Shown: piece after piece, positions 16,343 to 24,632 of the stretch
How the letters are laid out: every line of letters starts with the position of its first letter
Numbering within the stretch: position 1 is the stretch's first letter
Notes under the pieces: generated by a model
Told to the model about the DNA's origin: nothing
The model's input: the letters and a program-made list of their open reading frames with translations, nothing else
The model's database searches: none
Position numbers and translations under genes: made by a program
DNA from: UBA11524 sp964383815
Lineage (GTDB): Bacteria > Bacillota > Clostridia > Christensenellales > Aristaeellaceae
DNA length: 64,000 bases
Assembly: GCA_964383815.1 (NCBI GenBank)
Contig: CAYLIC010000001.1
Location: 114,102 to 178,101 of the forward strand
Direction of reading: 5' to 3'

Positions 16343-17179
16343 ATGCGCATCAGATTACTTCTTCTGCTGGCTGCGGTCTTGCTGCTGCCGGTGGCCGGCC
16401 TTGCGGAGGATGATGACTATTCCATCACCGAGGTGGTTGAGTATATTCTCATCACCGATGAGGGTGAAATGGTGCCCGATTCCGTCATTGAGGCGCTGGA
16501 GAATCCTGCGCCCAACCCTGTTCCCACTGCCGGGCCTGCCTATGACCCGGCGCCCAGGAACGAATTGATCGATGGCATCATCGCCCTAGGTCAGGAGCTG
16601 TACGAAAAGGCCAACGGTCGCCCGCAGAAGGCTGCCGATTCCGGCGACATTTACGTTTGCAAGAACTTCACAACCTATTTGTTCCGCAAAAACCGTGATA
16701 GCTTCCGCATGGCAGAATACCCGGATGTACAGCTTAAAATCCCCAACAACATGCCTTCTGCCGGCTGCAAGCCCTATTACTACGGCCTCATGTGGGAGGA
16801 TGTTTCCGCTGCCGAGGGCAATCCCTTTTATGAAGCTGCATCCTTCCGCTACAATACGGAGCTGAGCAAGGAAGAAAACATGGCCCTGGCCTGTGACTTC
16901 ATGCGCCAGGCCCAAAGGGGCGATTTCTTCCAGATGTCCGCCGAATACTACTACGGCACCGGCGCCCACAGCGCCATTATGCTGGGATACGATGCGGAAA
17001 CGGACGAAATTCACTGGATGGACTCCAACATGCGCGGCACAAAGAAAAACGGTGTGCGCTACGGCTATGTGCAGTATGATGAAGTGAAGTCCGTAACATG
17101 GTGGGCGGAGGCCTTCTGCCTGAAGAAGCGCGGCGCCACCCTGTACCGCCTGCGGGAGGACATTATCTACGCACCGTAA
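16343..17179 (+). CDS. Secreted protein with probable papain/CHAP-like cysteine hydrolase domain
   Basis: 278 residues from ATG 16343 (AAGGAGG at good spacing). It has a classic signal peptide (MRIRLLLLL to LPVAGLA, cleavage near residue 21), then an acidic, Pro-rich linker (about 22-72). The C-terminal domain contains CKNFTTYLF with Cys106, GAHSAIMLGYD with His209 and IHWMDSNM with Asp227/Asn229. Order and spacing of Cys, His and Asp/Asn fit a papain-like amidase or endopeptidase (NlpC/P60, CHAP or amidase_6 type), so a wall-peptide or peptide hydrolase is suggested. I do not recognise a named family, and catalysis is inferred. A broken glycosidase gene follows. Confidence 0.6.
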   Translation: MRIRLLLLLAAVLLLPVAGLAEDDDYSITEVVEYILITDEGEMVPDSVIEALENPAPNPVPTAGPAYDPAPRNELIDGIIALGQELYEKANGRPQKAADSGDIYVCKNFTTYLFRKNRDSFRMAEYPDVQLKIPNNMPSAGCKPYYYGLMWEDVSAAEGNPFYEAASFRYNTELSKEENMALACDFMRQAQRGDFFQMSAEYYYGTGAHSAIMLGYDAETDEIHWMDSNMRGTKKNGVRYGYVQYDEVKSVTWWAEAFCLKKRGATLYRLREDIIYAP

Positions 17180-17280
17180 ACACCCCGGTGAAACTTTCTC
17201 CCCTTTTCAATGCGTGTATCAGGCGCTTCAGTCCCATCACAGCGGCACAGCCGCACCAAAGAAAGCGAGAGGATTCCCCT

Positions 17281-17856
17281 TGAAAAAAGCTGTTGTCCCT
17301 TTTGATGCTCCTTTGCCTGCTGGCAGGCACTGCTTTGACCCAGGAGGAGGAAAGCGTCCTTTTCCTCGAGCCGATTCCCTGGGATGCGGGTGAAGCTGAC
17401 CGATGTGAGCCAGTTCCGCACGGCAACGGCGAAGAAGTATCCCTCCAAGACCACCCGCTACACCACTGACATGGCGTAAAAGGCCAATGCGGTCATTGGC
17501 ATCAGCGGCGATTTCTTCAACTATCATGACACGGGCATTGTTTGGTGCAACGGTCAGCGCCTGCGCAACCGGGCCAGCAAGGGTCGCTACACCCTGGTGA
17601 TGGACGAGAACGGCGATTTCCACATCATTCCCCTCACCCACACCGAGGACCGGGAGGCCTACCTGAATGGCGGCGGCACGGTGATTCACACCTGGCCAAC
17701 GGCATGATCAACGCCTACGACCTGGATGGCAGCGTGTCCTCCACCATTGCGTCCCAGGGTGAGAAGATTAACTCCCCGGGCTGCAAGCAGCGGGAGGTGG
17801 ACGACTGCATCTGGTTCGCCACACTGATTCCCAGTGAGGAAACTACACAACAATAA
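17281..17856 (+). pseudogene. Broken phosphodiester glycosidase (NAGPA domain) gene
   Basis: Joined frames give a signal-peptide-like start (LKKAVV, then a +1 shift into MLLCLLAGTAL). After another shift comes MRVKLTDVSQFRTATAKKYP from 17384, interrupted by an in-frame TAA at 17477-17479. It continues through NAVIGISGDFFNYHDTGIVW to a TGA at 17705-17707. A further shift gives the tail NAYDLDGSVSSTIASQGEKI and DDCIWFATLIP, ending at 17856. GISGDFFNYH and the NxDGGxSSTM-like motif are NAGPA/DUF2233 hallmarks. The centre of the domain appears deleted near 17690. At least four lesions make it non-functional. Confidence 0.8.
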
Positions 17857-17868
17857 GGAGGTCTTTTT

Positions 17869-18654
17869 ATGGATTTTGGAATGCCTTTTCTGCTGGAAAC
17901 CCCGGACATTTCCGCTGCCGCACAGCTCTGCCATGAGCTGGGATTGCAGTTCCTGGAGCTGAACATGAGCTTCCCCACCTGCCTGGCGGAAAACCTGGAC
18001 GTACAGGAGCTGTACCGGCTGAAAAACCAGCTGGGGATTTACTTCACCCTGCACCTGGAGGAGGACTGCAATCCCTTTGCCTTCAACAGCAGCGTCCGGC
18101 GGGCCTGGCAGAGCAGCATCCGCAGCAGCCTTCGCCTGGCCCAGGCCATTGGCGCGCCTATTGTGAACATGCACCTGGTAAAATGCATCACCATCACCCT
18201 GCCGGGCCGCAAAGAGCCGCTGGCAGAGCGGTATGCAGAGGAATACACCCGTGCCGTGCTGGAGTTACGCCAGCTGGCGGAGGAGGAGCTTGCCGGCAGC
18301 GGCACCCGGCTGACCATAGAGAATACCGATGGTTTCCCGCCCTACCAGCAGCGGGCCATTGAAATGCTGCTGGAGTCCCCCGTCTTTGGCCTGACGCTGG
18401 ACATTGGTCACAGCCACGCCATTGGGGATGCTGACATTCCCTTCTATCAGTGCAAGGACAGGCTGATTCACATGCACGTTCACGATGCCAGAGGCACCAG
18501 CAACCACCTGGCCCTGGGCGATGGGGACATTGACCTGCACCAGCGCCTGGCCTGGGCCAAGGCCAGCGGTGCCCGGGCCGTGCTGGAAACCAAGACCGTC
18601 GCTGCCCTGCGCCAGAGCGTTGCCTGGGTGAAAAATGCCGGTTACTTTTCCTGA
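17869..18654 (+). CDS. Sugar phosphate isomerase/epimerase family TIM-barrel protein
   Basis: 261 residues of the xylose-isomerase-like (AP endonuclease 2) TIM barrel. Metal-ligand motifs are in order: QFLELNMSF near strand 2, VNMHLVKC, LTIENTDG (Glu), LTLDIGHSHAIG (Asp, His), IHMHVHDARG (His, Asp) and AVLETK (Glu). This supports a divalent-metal isomerase or epimerase; the sugar is unknown. The ATG has AAGGAGG nine bases upstream, only 12 bases past the pseudogene end, so it may depend on the promoter at 16288. Confidence 0.88.
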   Translation: MDFGMPFLLETPDISAAAQLCHELGLQFLELNMSFPTCLAENLDVQELYRLKNQLGIYFTLHLEEDCNPFAFNSSVRRAWQSSIRSSLRLAQAIGAPIVNMHLVKCITITLPGRKEPLAERYAEEYTRAVLELRQLAEEELAGSGTRLTIENTDGFPPYQQRAIEMLLESPVFGLTLDIGHSHAIGDADIPFYQCKDRLIHMHVHDARGTSNHLALGDGDIDLHQRLAWAKASGARAVLETKTVAALRQSVAWVKNAGYFS

Positions 18655-18660
18655 CAGGCG

Positions 18661-18669
18661 TGGTATACT
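18661..18669 (+). promoter_or_regulatory. Extended -10 promoter of uppP
   Basis: TGGTATACT, an extended -10 element, begins seven bases after the upstream stop and about 45 bases before the uppP ATG. The -35 is weak. Confidence 0.45.
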
Positions 18670-18714
18670 ATCCGTGAACCTCACATAAATTGCTTGTGGA
18701 AGGAGTTCACTGCT

Positions 18715-19554
18715 ATGAGTATTCTTCAAGCCGCCGTTCTCGGCCTGGTACAGGGCCTGGCAGAATTTCTGCCCATTTCCTCCTCCGGGCATCTCATACT
18801 TGCCCGGGCCATTATGGGCATTTCAGACGAGGCTGCTGCCACCGGTGCCTTCATGATGCTGGACGTGCTGCTGCACGCCGGCACACTGCTGGCTGTTGTG
18901 GTGGTTTTCCGGAAGGACTGGTGGGCTATCCTGAAGAACCCTTTCCGGTCAAAGAAGCTGCTGCTGCTCTTCATCGCATCCCTGCCTGCGCTGCTGGCTG
19001 TGGTGCTTCTGGGCGATGTGATTGACTCCTTCTTCACCGGCTGGTTCCTGGGCGTCAGCTTCCTGATTACCGCCGTGTTCATGCTTATTGCCGAAAGTGT
19101 CAGCCGCCGTGCTGCAAAGTGGGCAGAGTATCCCGGCCTGCGTCACGCCATCGCCATGGGATGCATGCAGGCTGTAGCACTGCTGCCCGGCGTCAGCCGC
19201 AGCGGCTCCACGCTGATGGGCGGCGTGGCCTCCGGGCTGAACCGCAAAAGCGCTGCCAAGTTCTCCTTTATGATGAGCGCGCCAGCCATTCTGGGCAGTC
19301 TGATTTTCGAGGGCAAGGACGCCCTGGAAAGCGGCTGTCTGCAGCAGCTGTCATTGTTGCCAACGCTGGTAGGCGTGGCGGTTGCTGCCGTCAGCGGCTA
19401 TCTGGCTATGCGCTTCATGCTGCGGCTGATTAACAAGGCGTCCCTCAACTGGTTCGCCCTGTATGTGGCGCTGCTGGGCCTGGTGATCCTGGTGCTGCAG
19501 CTGGCAGGCGCCAGCTTCCTCCCGGCATTCCAGCTTCCTGCTGTGTTCGGCTGA
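18715..19554 (+). CDS. uppP: Undecaprenyl-diphosphatase UppP (BacA)
   Basis: 279 residues, a polytopic membrane enzyme. It dephosphorylates undecaprenyl pyrophosphate to recycle the lipid carrier for peptidoglycan and confers bacitracin tolerance. The two active-site signatures are present: VQGLAEFLPISSSGHL (about residues 11-26) and LLPGVSRSGSTLMGG (about 158-172). About seven or eight hydrophobic helices are visible. Start ATG 18715 follows AAGGAG at nine bases; an earlier in-frame ATG at 18694 has no site. The stop codon lies inside a 34-bp direct repeat. Confidence 0.96.
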   Translation: MSILQAAVLGLVQGLAEFLPISSSGHLILARAIMGISDEAAATGAFMMLDVLLHAGTLLAVVVVFRKDWWAILKNPFRSKKLLLLFIASLPALLAVVLLGDVIDSFFTGWFLGVSFLITAVFMLIAESVSRRAAKWAEYPGLRHAIAMGCMQAVALLPGVSRSGSTLMGGVASGLNRKSAAKFSFMMSAPAILGSLIFEGKDALESGCLQQLSLLPTLVGVAVAAVSGYLAMRFMLRLINKASLNWFALYVALLGLVILVLQLAGASFLPAFQLPAVFG

Positions 19555-19585
19555 CTTTCCCCCGCTGCCTTCCCGGGCAGCTTTT
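19552..19585 (+). repeat. 34-bp direct repeat, copy 1 (contains a terminator)
   Basis: This 34-base string, identical to 19697-19730, begins at the uppP TGA stop. It contains GCTGCC (19564-19569), GGCAGC (19576-19581) and TTTT, a short intrinsic terminator for uppP. The repeat offset is 145 bp. Confidence 0.9.
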
Positions 19586-19696
19586 ACGCATCGAAAAAGT
19601 GGCAAAGCCGGAAACGCCCCGCCCGCGCGGCAAAGCCCCGCGATACGATTGCAGTCAGAGGGCCTGCGGGCCCTCCGACACCTCCAGGAGATAATT
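19586..19696. repeat. Decayed interspersed repeat between duplicated terminators
   Basis: 111 bases with no ORF. Starting at 19591 it carries TCGAAAAAGTGGC followed by AAAGCC. This is the same string, with one change, as the hairpin arm at 63973-63991 at the right edge. Further in is the inverted repeat GAGGGCC / GGCCCTC (loop TGCG) followed by CGACACCTCC. Similar GC-rich palindromic intergenic repeats are common in Oscillospiraceae-type genomes (recalled, not searched). Confidence 0.5.
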
Positions 19697-19730
19697 TGAC
19701 TTTCCCCCGCTGCCTTCCCGGGCAGCTTTT
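19697..19730 (+). repeat. 34-bp direct repeat, copy 2 (contains a terminator)
   Basis: Identical to 19552-19585. The terminator copy is GCTGCC (19709-19714), GGCAGC (19721-19726) and six Ts (19727-19732), a better T-tract than copy 1. Confidence 0.9.
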
Positions 19731-19755
19731 TTACACCTGCGTCACAGCTTTTCGC

Positions 19756-19784
19756 TGTACAAATGCCAAAGATAATGGTATAAT
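19756..19784 (+). promoter_or_regulatory. Sigma-A promoter of the D,D-carboxypeptidase gene
   Basis: TGTACA (19756-19761), a 17-base spacer, and TATAAT (19779-19784) preceded by TGG (extended -10). It lies 28 bases before the start codon. Confidence 0.7.
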
Positions 19785-19812
19785 AAGCCGTATTTGTCTG
19801 AAAGGAGGCCGC

Positions 19813-21261
19813 ATGATGAACCATGTTCTTCGCCGGATTGCCGCGCTTTTCTGCGTGCTGTGCACCCTGTGCAGCCTCCTGCCTGCCTATGCGGAAATCC
19901 CGGAGCCAACCCTTTCACCGGATGCCAACCCCTATGACAAGGAGCACCCGGAGCTGCTGGAGGAGGATCAGCTCTACGCGGCATCCGCCATCCTGGTGGA
20001 GGCCAAAAGCGGGCGGGTCATCTTCGAGAAGAATGCCGACAAGGCTATGTACCCCGCATCCACCACCAAGATTCTCACCGCCCTGCTGGCCCTGGAACTG
20101 GGCGACCTGGAGCAAACCTGCACCGTATCCCAGGAGGCGGTGACCTTCTATGAGGACGATGTGACCAACATCGACCTGCGGGCCGGTGAGGAGCTTTCTC
20201 TCCGGGATTTGCTTTATGCCGCCCTGGTCAAATCCGCCAACGATGCCGCCAACGTGATTGCCGAGAACATCGGCGGCAGCATCAACAACTTTGTCAACCT
20301 GATGAACCAGCGGGCCTACGAGCTGGGCTGCACCAGCACCAGCTTTGCCAATGCCCACGGCCTGCATAACGACTATCACTACACCACCGCAAGGGATATG
20401 GCAATCATCGCCATGGCTGCCATGAAAAACGAAACCTTCCGCGACATGGTGGCAACCACCAGCTACACCATTCCTGCCACCAACATCATGCGGGCCAGAA
20501 ACATTTCCACCAGCAACCAAATGATGATTCCCAGCACCTCGGAGAGAACCAACAAGTATTACTACCCGGAGATTATCGGCGTCAAAACCGGCTCGCTGAG
20601 CACCGCTGCCAACTGCTTTGTGGGCGCTGCCGAGCGTGACGGGCTGGAGCTGATTTCCGTGGTGTTCTACTCCGGCAACCGAACCCGCTGGGCAGACACC
20701 ATCAAGCTGATGGACTACGGTTTTTCCCAGTATGTCAGCGTAACGCCCATTGACCTGTACAACATGAACCCCATCACCGTGGAAACCAAGAACTTCTCCC
20801 TGGAGGACACCAACATGGGCCGCCTGCCCCTGGCCTGCGTGTCCACCGGCAGCTCTGCCCGCATTGTTGCCACGCCGGAGGAGGTCGAAATCATGGCCTC
20901 CAACCTGCAAAGCACGGTGCTGATTGAGTACACAAGGGACTTCTATGCGCCCATCACCGCAGGCGAGGTTATGGGCACGCTGACCTATTTCCCGGAGGAC
21001 GGCTCCCCTGCCGTGTATAACCTGACGGCCTCCCGCAGCATTGAAAAGCGAGCCAATGCACCCAAAACCCTGGAGGAAATTGTGGCGGAAACCGAGGCCG
21101 ACCCCAATCCCTTTCCGCCCTTCACCTTTGAAATGGGCCTGTACATCGCGCTGCCCATTCTGGGGCTGTACATTCTCATCCGCGTGCTGGGCAGGGTGCG
21201 CCACCGCCGCCGTGTCAGCAGTGCGCGGGTGCCCAAGCCCAAGAGCCGGTACCTGAAATAA
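19813..21261 (+). CDS. Serine-type D-Ala-D-Ala carboxypeptidase (S11, DacF/DacB-like)
   Basis: 482 residues: signal peptide (ending LLPAYA, about residue 27), then the penicillin-binding S11 catalytic domain with SxxK as PASTTK (Ser83, Lys86), SxN as SAN (141-143) and GVKTG (about 256-260). A beta-rich C-terminal domain follows, then a TM helix near the end (GLYIALPILGLYILIRVL) with a basic tail, giving a membrane-anchored extracytoplasmic enzyme. It removes the terminal D-Ala from wall pentapeptides. In Bacillus, dacF lies next to spoIIA, but here it follows uppP, so no sporulation role is assumed. AAAGGAGG precedes ATG 19813; 19816 is equally possible. Confidence 0.95.
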   Translation: MMNHVLRRIAALFCVLCTLCSLLPAYAEIPEPTLSPDANPYDKEHPELLEEDQLYAASAILVEAKSGRVIFEKNADKAMYPASTTKILTALLALELGDLEQTCTVSQEAVTFYEDDVTNIDLRAGEELSLRDLLYAALVKSANDAANVIAENIGGSINNFVNLMNQRAYELGCTSTSFANAHGLHNDYHYTTARDMAIIAMAAMKNETFRDMVATTSYTIPATNIMRARNISTSNQMMIPSTSERTNKYYYPEIIGVKTGSLSTAANCFVGAAERDGLELISVVFYSGNRTRWADTIKLMDYGFSQYVSVTPIDLYNMNPITVETKNFSLEDTNMGRLPLACVSTGSSARIVATPEEVEIMASNLQSTVLIEYTRDFYAPITAGEVMGTLTYFPEDGSPAVYNLTASRSIEKRANAPKTLEEIVAETEADPNPFPPFTFEMGLYIALPILGLYILIRVLGRVRHRRRVSSARVPKPKSRYLK

Positions 21262-21269
21262 CTCATTCG

Positions 21270-21298
21270 CCTCCCGATTTTCCGCCGGGAGGTTTTTT
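21270..21298 (+). terminator. Intrinsic terminator of the carboxypeptidase gene
   Basis: CCTCCCG (21270-21276) pairs with CGGGAGG (21286-21292), followed by six Ts. Confidence 0.85.
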
Positions 21299-21335
21299 CA
21301 TGCTTTGGGGGCTGTTCAAACAATGCAAAAAATGC

Positions 21336-21341
21336 TACAAT
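21336..21341 (+). promoter_or_regulatory. Possible -10 of the FGGY kinase gene
   Basis: TGC followed by TACAAT gives an extended -10 about 42 bases upstream of the ATG. No convincing -35. Confidence 0.35.
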
Positions 21342-21382
21342 GGAGGGAGTGAAATACCATCCATACAAGGAGTGATTCGCCT

Positions 21383-22972
21383 ATGTGCAAGCAATGGATT
21401 ACCAGCGGCAGCACTGCCCTGGGCATTGAGTTTGGTTCCACCCGCATCAAGGCTGTGCTGATTGGCCCCGATTTCAAGCCGCTGGCCTCCGGCAGCCACA
21501 CCTGGGAAAACCAGCTGCTGGACGGCGTGTGGACGTATAGCGTGGAGATGATTCAAAACGGCCTGGTGGATTGCTATCAGGATTTGAAGCGCAACGTGCA
21601 GGCCCAGTATGGCATAACGCTGACGAAGGTGGGCGCCATGGGCATTTCCGCCATGATGCACGGCTACCTGCCCTTTGATGAAAGCATGAACCTGCTGGTT
21701 CCCTTTCGCACATGGCGCAACACCATGACCGCCCAGGCCGCCAGGGAACTGACTGAGCTGTTCCAGTTCAACATGCCGCAGCGGTGGAGCCTTTCCCACC
21801 TGTATCAGGCCATTCTGAACCAGGAGGAGCACCTGCCTAAGGTGCGGCACTTCACCACCCTGGCAGGCTATGTGCACTGGATGCTCACCGGCGAAAAGGT
21901 GCTGGGCATTGGCGATGCCTCCGGCGTCATGCCCATTGACAGCGCCACCCTGGACTACAATGCCGACATGGTTGCGAAGTTTGACGGGAAGATTGCCGAC
22001 AGGCACTACCCCTGGAAGCTGCGGGACATTATCCCCGCAGTGCTGCCAGCCGGCGCACAGGCAGGCCATCTGACTGCCGCAGGCGCCGCCCTGCTGGATC
22101 CCGCTGGCGACCTGCTGCCCGGTGTGCCCTTCTGCCCGCCGGAGGGTGATGCAGGCACCGGCATGACGGCCACCAATTCCGTTGCCGAGCGCACAGGCAA
22201 TGTTTCCGCCGGTACCTCCGTGTTTGCACAGATTGTGCTGGAAAAGGAGCTTTCAAAGGTGTACCCGGAGATTGACATGGTCACCACACCCACGGGCAAG
22301 CCTGTGGCCATGGTGCACTGCAACTCCTGTACCTCCGACATCAATGCCTGGGTCGGCCTCCTGGCGGACTTTGCAAAAACCTTCGGCATGGATGTGGACA
22401 TGAACACCCTGTACACCGGCCTGTTCAACAAGGCCATGGAAGCCGATAAGGACTGCGGCGGCCTGGTGTCCTTCAACTATTTTTCCGGCGAACCTGTTAC
22501 CGGCCTGGATGAAGGGCGTCCCCTGTTCCTCCGCCTGCCGGATGCGAAAATGAACCTGGCAAACTTCATGCGCACCCACCTGTATGCCTCCCTGGCAACC
22601 CTGAAGCTGGGCATGGACATTCTTCTGCAGCAGGAGAAGATTGGCATTGATTCCGTGCTGGGCCATGGAGGCCTGTTCAAAACCCCGGGCGTGGGCCAGA
22701 GCATCCTGGCTGCTGCCATCAATGCGCCTGTCACCGTGATGGAAACCGCCGGCGAAGGCGGCGCATGGGGCATTGCGCTGCTGGCGGACTACATGCTGCG
22801 CAAGCAGGAGGGTGAAAGCCTGGAAAGCTACCTGAACAGCAAGGTGTTCAGCGGCATGGCGGCTACCACCCTGGCGCCGGATGCTGCCGATGTGGCTGGC
22901 TTCAATGCCTATATGGCCCGGTACACTGCCTGCATCGCTGCCGAAAAGGCCGCTGTGGAAGGCCTGCGCTGA
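21383..22972 (+). CDS. FGGY-family carbohydrate kinase
   Basis: 529 residues of the FGGY (xylulokinase/ribulokinase/glycerol kinase) superfamily. It has an N-terminal phosphate-binding loop GIEFGSTRIKAVLIG (about residues 14-28), a middle region GDAGTGMTATNSVA with GNVSAGTSVFAQ, and a C-terminal ATPase part VLGHGGLFKTPGVGQ and ETAGEGGAWGIALLADY. The substrate cannot be fixed. The subgroup, beginning ALGIEFGSTRIKAV, is usually annotated only as FGGY-family kinase in gut Firmicutes (recalled). No transporter or isomerase partner adjoins it; the TIM-barrel isomerase is 2.7 kb upstream. Confidence 0.9.
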   Translation: MCKQWITSGSTALGIEFGSTRIKAVLIGPDFKPLASGSHTWENQLLDGVWTYSVEMIQNGLVDCYQDLKRNVQAQYGITLTKVGAMGISAMMHGYLPFDESMNLLVPFRTWRNTMTAQAARELTELFQFNMPQRWSLSHLYQAILNQEEHLPKVRHFTTLAGYVHWMLTGEKVLGIGDASGVMPIDSATLDYNADMVAKFDGKIADRHYPWKLRDIIPAVLPAGAQAGHLTAAGAALLDPAGDLLPGVPFCPPEGDAGTGMTATNSVAERTGNVSAGTSVFAQIVLEKELSKVYPEIDMVTTPTGKPVAMVHCNSCTSDINAWVGLLADFAKTFGMDVDMNTLYTGLFNKAMEADKDCGGLVSFNYFSGEPVTGLDEGRPLFLRLPDAKMNLANFMRTHLYASLATLKLGMDILLQQEKIGIDSVLGHGGLFKTPGVGQSILAAAINAPVTVMETAGEGGAWGIALLADYMLRKQEGESLESYLNSKVFSGMAATTLAPDAADVAGFNAYMARYTACIAAEKAAVEGLR

Positions 22973-22980
22973 CCTTTTTC

Positions 22981-23011
22981 GGCCTTCTGCACCGGCAGAG
23001 GGCCTTTCTTT
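22981..23011 (+). terminator. Intrinsic terminator of the FGGY kinase gene
   Basis: GGCCTTCTGC (22981-22990) pairs with GCAGAGGGCC (22995-23004), a 10-bp stem with one G-T pair and a 4-base loop, followed by TTTCTTT. Confidence 0.85.
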
Positions 23012-23065
23012 GAAATGCTGCATCGATTTCTCATCGTTTTCTCATGATTTCCTCCCCTGTTTCTC

Positions 23066-23094
23066 AAGACACCGGCGGCTGGCTGTGGTATCAT
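23066..23094 (+). promoter_or_regulatory. Probable promoter of the DUF4342 gene
   Basis: AAGACA (23066-23071), a 17-base spacer, TATCAT (23089-23094) preceded by TGG. The extended -10 compensates for a moderate -35. Confidence 0.5.
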
Positions 23095-23141
23095 AGCACC
23101 ATCAGCCAAGCGCTGAACCATCAGAAAGGGGATTAACCATT

Positions 23142-23879
23142 ATGGCAAGCTATACCATTGAGGACATTGAACTGATTCGCCGGAAGAGCGGCATCAGCTA
23201 TCAGGAGGCCGTTGCGCTGCTGGATTATCACAACGGCAATGTGGCACGGGCCCTGGTGGACCTGGAGCGCAACGGGCGCATTAAGAACGAGAGCGCACAG
23301 CCCAAACGGGAACGCACCTCCTCTGCCCACAAGGGCCGCAGCAGCCTGGCAAACTTCTTCTCCCGGCTGTACCAGTTCCGGCTGAAGGTGAAGAAGGAGA
23401 ACATTGTCATTGCCAATGTATCCCTGCTGTTCGCCCTGCTGGCGCTGCTCATCAGCCCGCATCTGCTGCTGATTTCCGCCATTATCATCCTGGTGCTGGG
23501 GTACAAGGTTTCCTTCGATAAGCAGGATGGCGATTTTGCCGCCTCCAGCCTGGAGAAAATGGTGCGCAACGCCGCCGACAACGTGAAATCCACCGTCAGC
23601 GACTTTGCAAAGAACTTTGAGGACGACAGGAAGGAAGCACCCAAGGCCGATGCCGACGATGCTGCCGATGCCCGCAGCGACCTGGAAAACGCTGCCCGTG
23701 ACCTGGAGAAGGAAGCCGACCGCAGCTACTATCAGTCCAATCCCGCTGCCACCAGCTATCACACCACCTATAACGGCTCTGCACCCACCATTCAGGTACC
23801 CGTGCAGGTGGAAACCCAGGACGGCAGCGTGAACGTGGAGCAGGACAGCGACGGCTACACCAGCGCCACCATCGAATAA
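23142..23879 (+). CDS. UBA-like / DUF4342 membrane protein
   Basis: 245 residues. The N-terminal 45 residues (IELIRRKSGISYQEAVALLD, then NGNVARALVDLE) form a UBA/TS-N-like three-helix fold. A basic segment follows, then the DUF4342-like part with one or two hydrophobic helices (about residues 88-120, SLLFALLALLISPHLLLIS). The C-terminal 120 residues are acidic and polar, with a predicted coiled or disordered stretch rich in Ala, Asp and Lys. Function unknown. It directly precedes a two-component system, with a hairpin between them, so the association is suggestive only. GAAAGGGG lies before the ATG. Confidence 0.8.
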   Translation: MASYTIEDIELIRRKSGISYQEAVALLDYHNGNVARALVDLERNGRIKNESAQPKRERTSSAHKGRSSLANFFSRLYQFRLKVKKENIVIANVSLLFALLALLISPHLLLISAIIILVLGYKVSFDKQDGDFAASSLEKMVRNAADNVKSTVSDFAKNFEDDRKEAPKADADDAADARSDLENAARDLEKEADRSYYQSNPAATSYHTTYNGSAPTIQVPVQVETQDGSVNVEQDSDGYTSATIE

Positions 23880-23885
23880 ACCTTC

Positions 23886-23916
23886 GGGATTGGGGCCATG
23901 CGCCCCATCCCCTTTT
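23886..23916 (+). terminator. Hairpin terminator after the DUF4342 gene
   Basis: GGGATTGGGGC (23886-23896) pairs with GCCCCATCCC (23902-23911) with a single T bulge, followed by CTTTTG. It may attenuate read-through into the response regulator gene. Confidence 0.6.
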
Positions 23917-23948
23917 GTGTTATTTTGGAAGCAAAGGAGCCGATGACC

Positions 23949-24632
23949 ATGAGCCGCATCCTGATTGTTGAGGATGAAAAGAAGATTGCCCGCTTTCTGG
24001 AACTGGAGCTGCAGCACGAGGGCTATGAGGTGTTCACCGCCCACGATGGCCGCACAGGCCTGGACAAGGCACTGGAGCTTCAGCCCGACCTGATGATTCT
24101 CGACCTGATGCTGCCTGAGCTGAGCGGCATTGAGGTTTGCCGCCGCCTGCGGCACGAGAGCGACCTGCCCATCATTATGCTGACAGCCAAGGACGATGTA
24201 TCCGACAAGGTGATGGGCCTGGACATGGGCGCGGACGACTACATGACCAAGCCTTTCGCCATTGAGGAGCTGCTGGCCCGCATCCGCGTTGGGCTGAAGA
24301 AGCGCCGGGCCTCCGCTGCCGATGCTGCCAGCGCTGCCCTTGTGGCAGGCCCCCTGCGGCTGGACCCCGCCAGCTATGCCGTCACCTGGAATGGCGCACC
24401 CCTGAGCCTGACCAAGAAGGAATTTGACCTGCTTCGCTACCTGATGGCCCACAAGGGGCAAGCCGTCACCCGGGATACGCTGCTCAGCGATGTGTGGGGC
24501 TACGACTACGCCGGTGATACCAACGTGGTGGACGTGTACATCCGCTACCTGCGCCATAAGATCGACGAGCCCTTTGGGGTCAAGACCATTCATACCATTC
24601 GCGCCGTGGGGTACATGTTCAGCTATGAGTAA
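23949..24632 (+). CDS. OmpR/PhoB-family response regulator
   Basis: 227 residues. The receiver domain has ILIVEDEKKIARFLE (acidic pair), the phosphoacceptor Asp in LMILDLMLPELSG (about residue 53) and the conserved Lys in YMTKPF. The C-terminal winged helix shows LTKKEFDLLRYLMAHKGQAV and VDVYIRYLRHKID. Start ATG 23949 is nine bases from AAGGAG; the ATG at 23943 is too close to it. It overlaps the following kinase gene by eight bases. Sequence style resembles the ArlR group of Firmicutes; the stimulus is unknown. Confidence 0.95.
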   Translation: MSRILIVEDEKKIARFLELELQHEGYEVFTAHDGRTGLDKALELQPDLMILDLMLPELSGIEVCRRLRHESDLPIIMLTAKDDVSDKVMGLDMGADDYMTKPFAIEELLARIRVGLKKRRASAADAASAALVAGPLRLDPASYAVTWNGAPLSLTKKEFDLLRYLMAHKGQAVTRDTLLSDVWGYDYAGDTNVVDVYIRYLRHKIDEPFGVKTIHTIRAVGYMFSYE

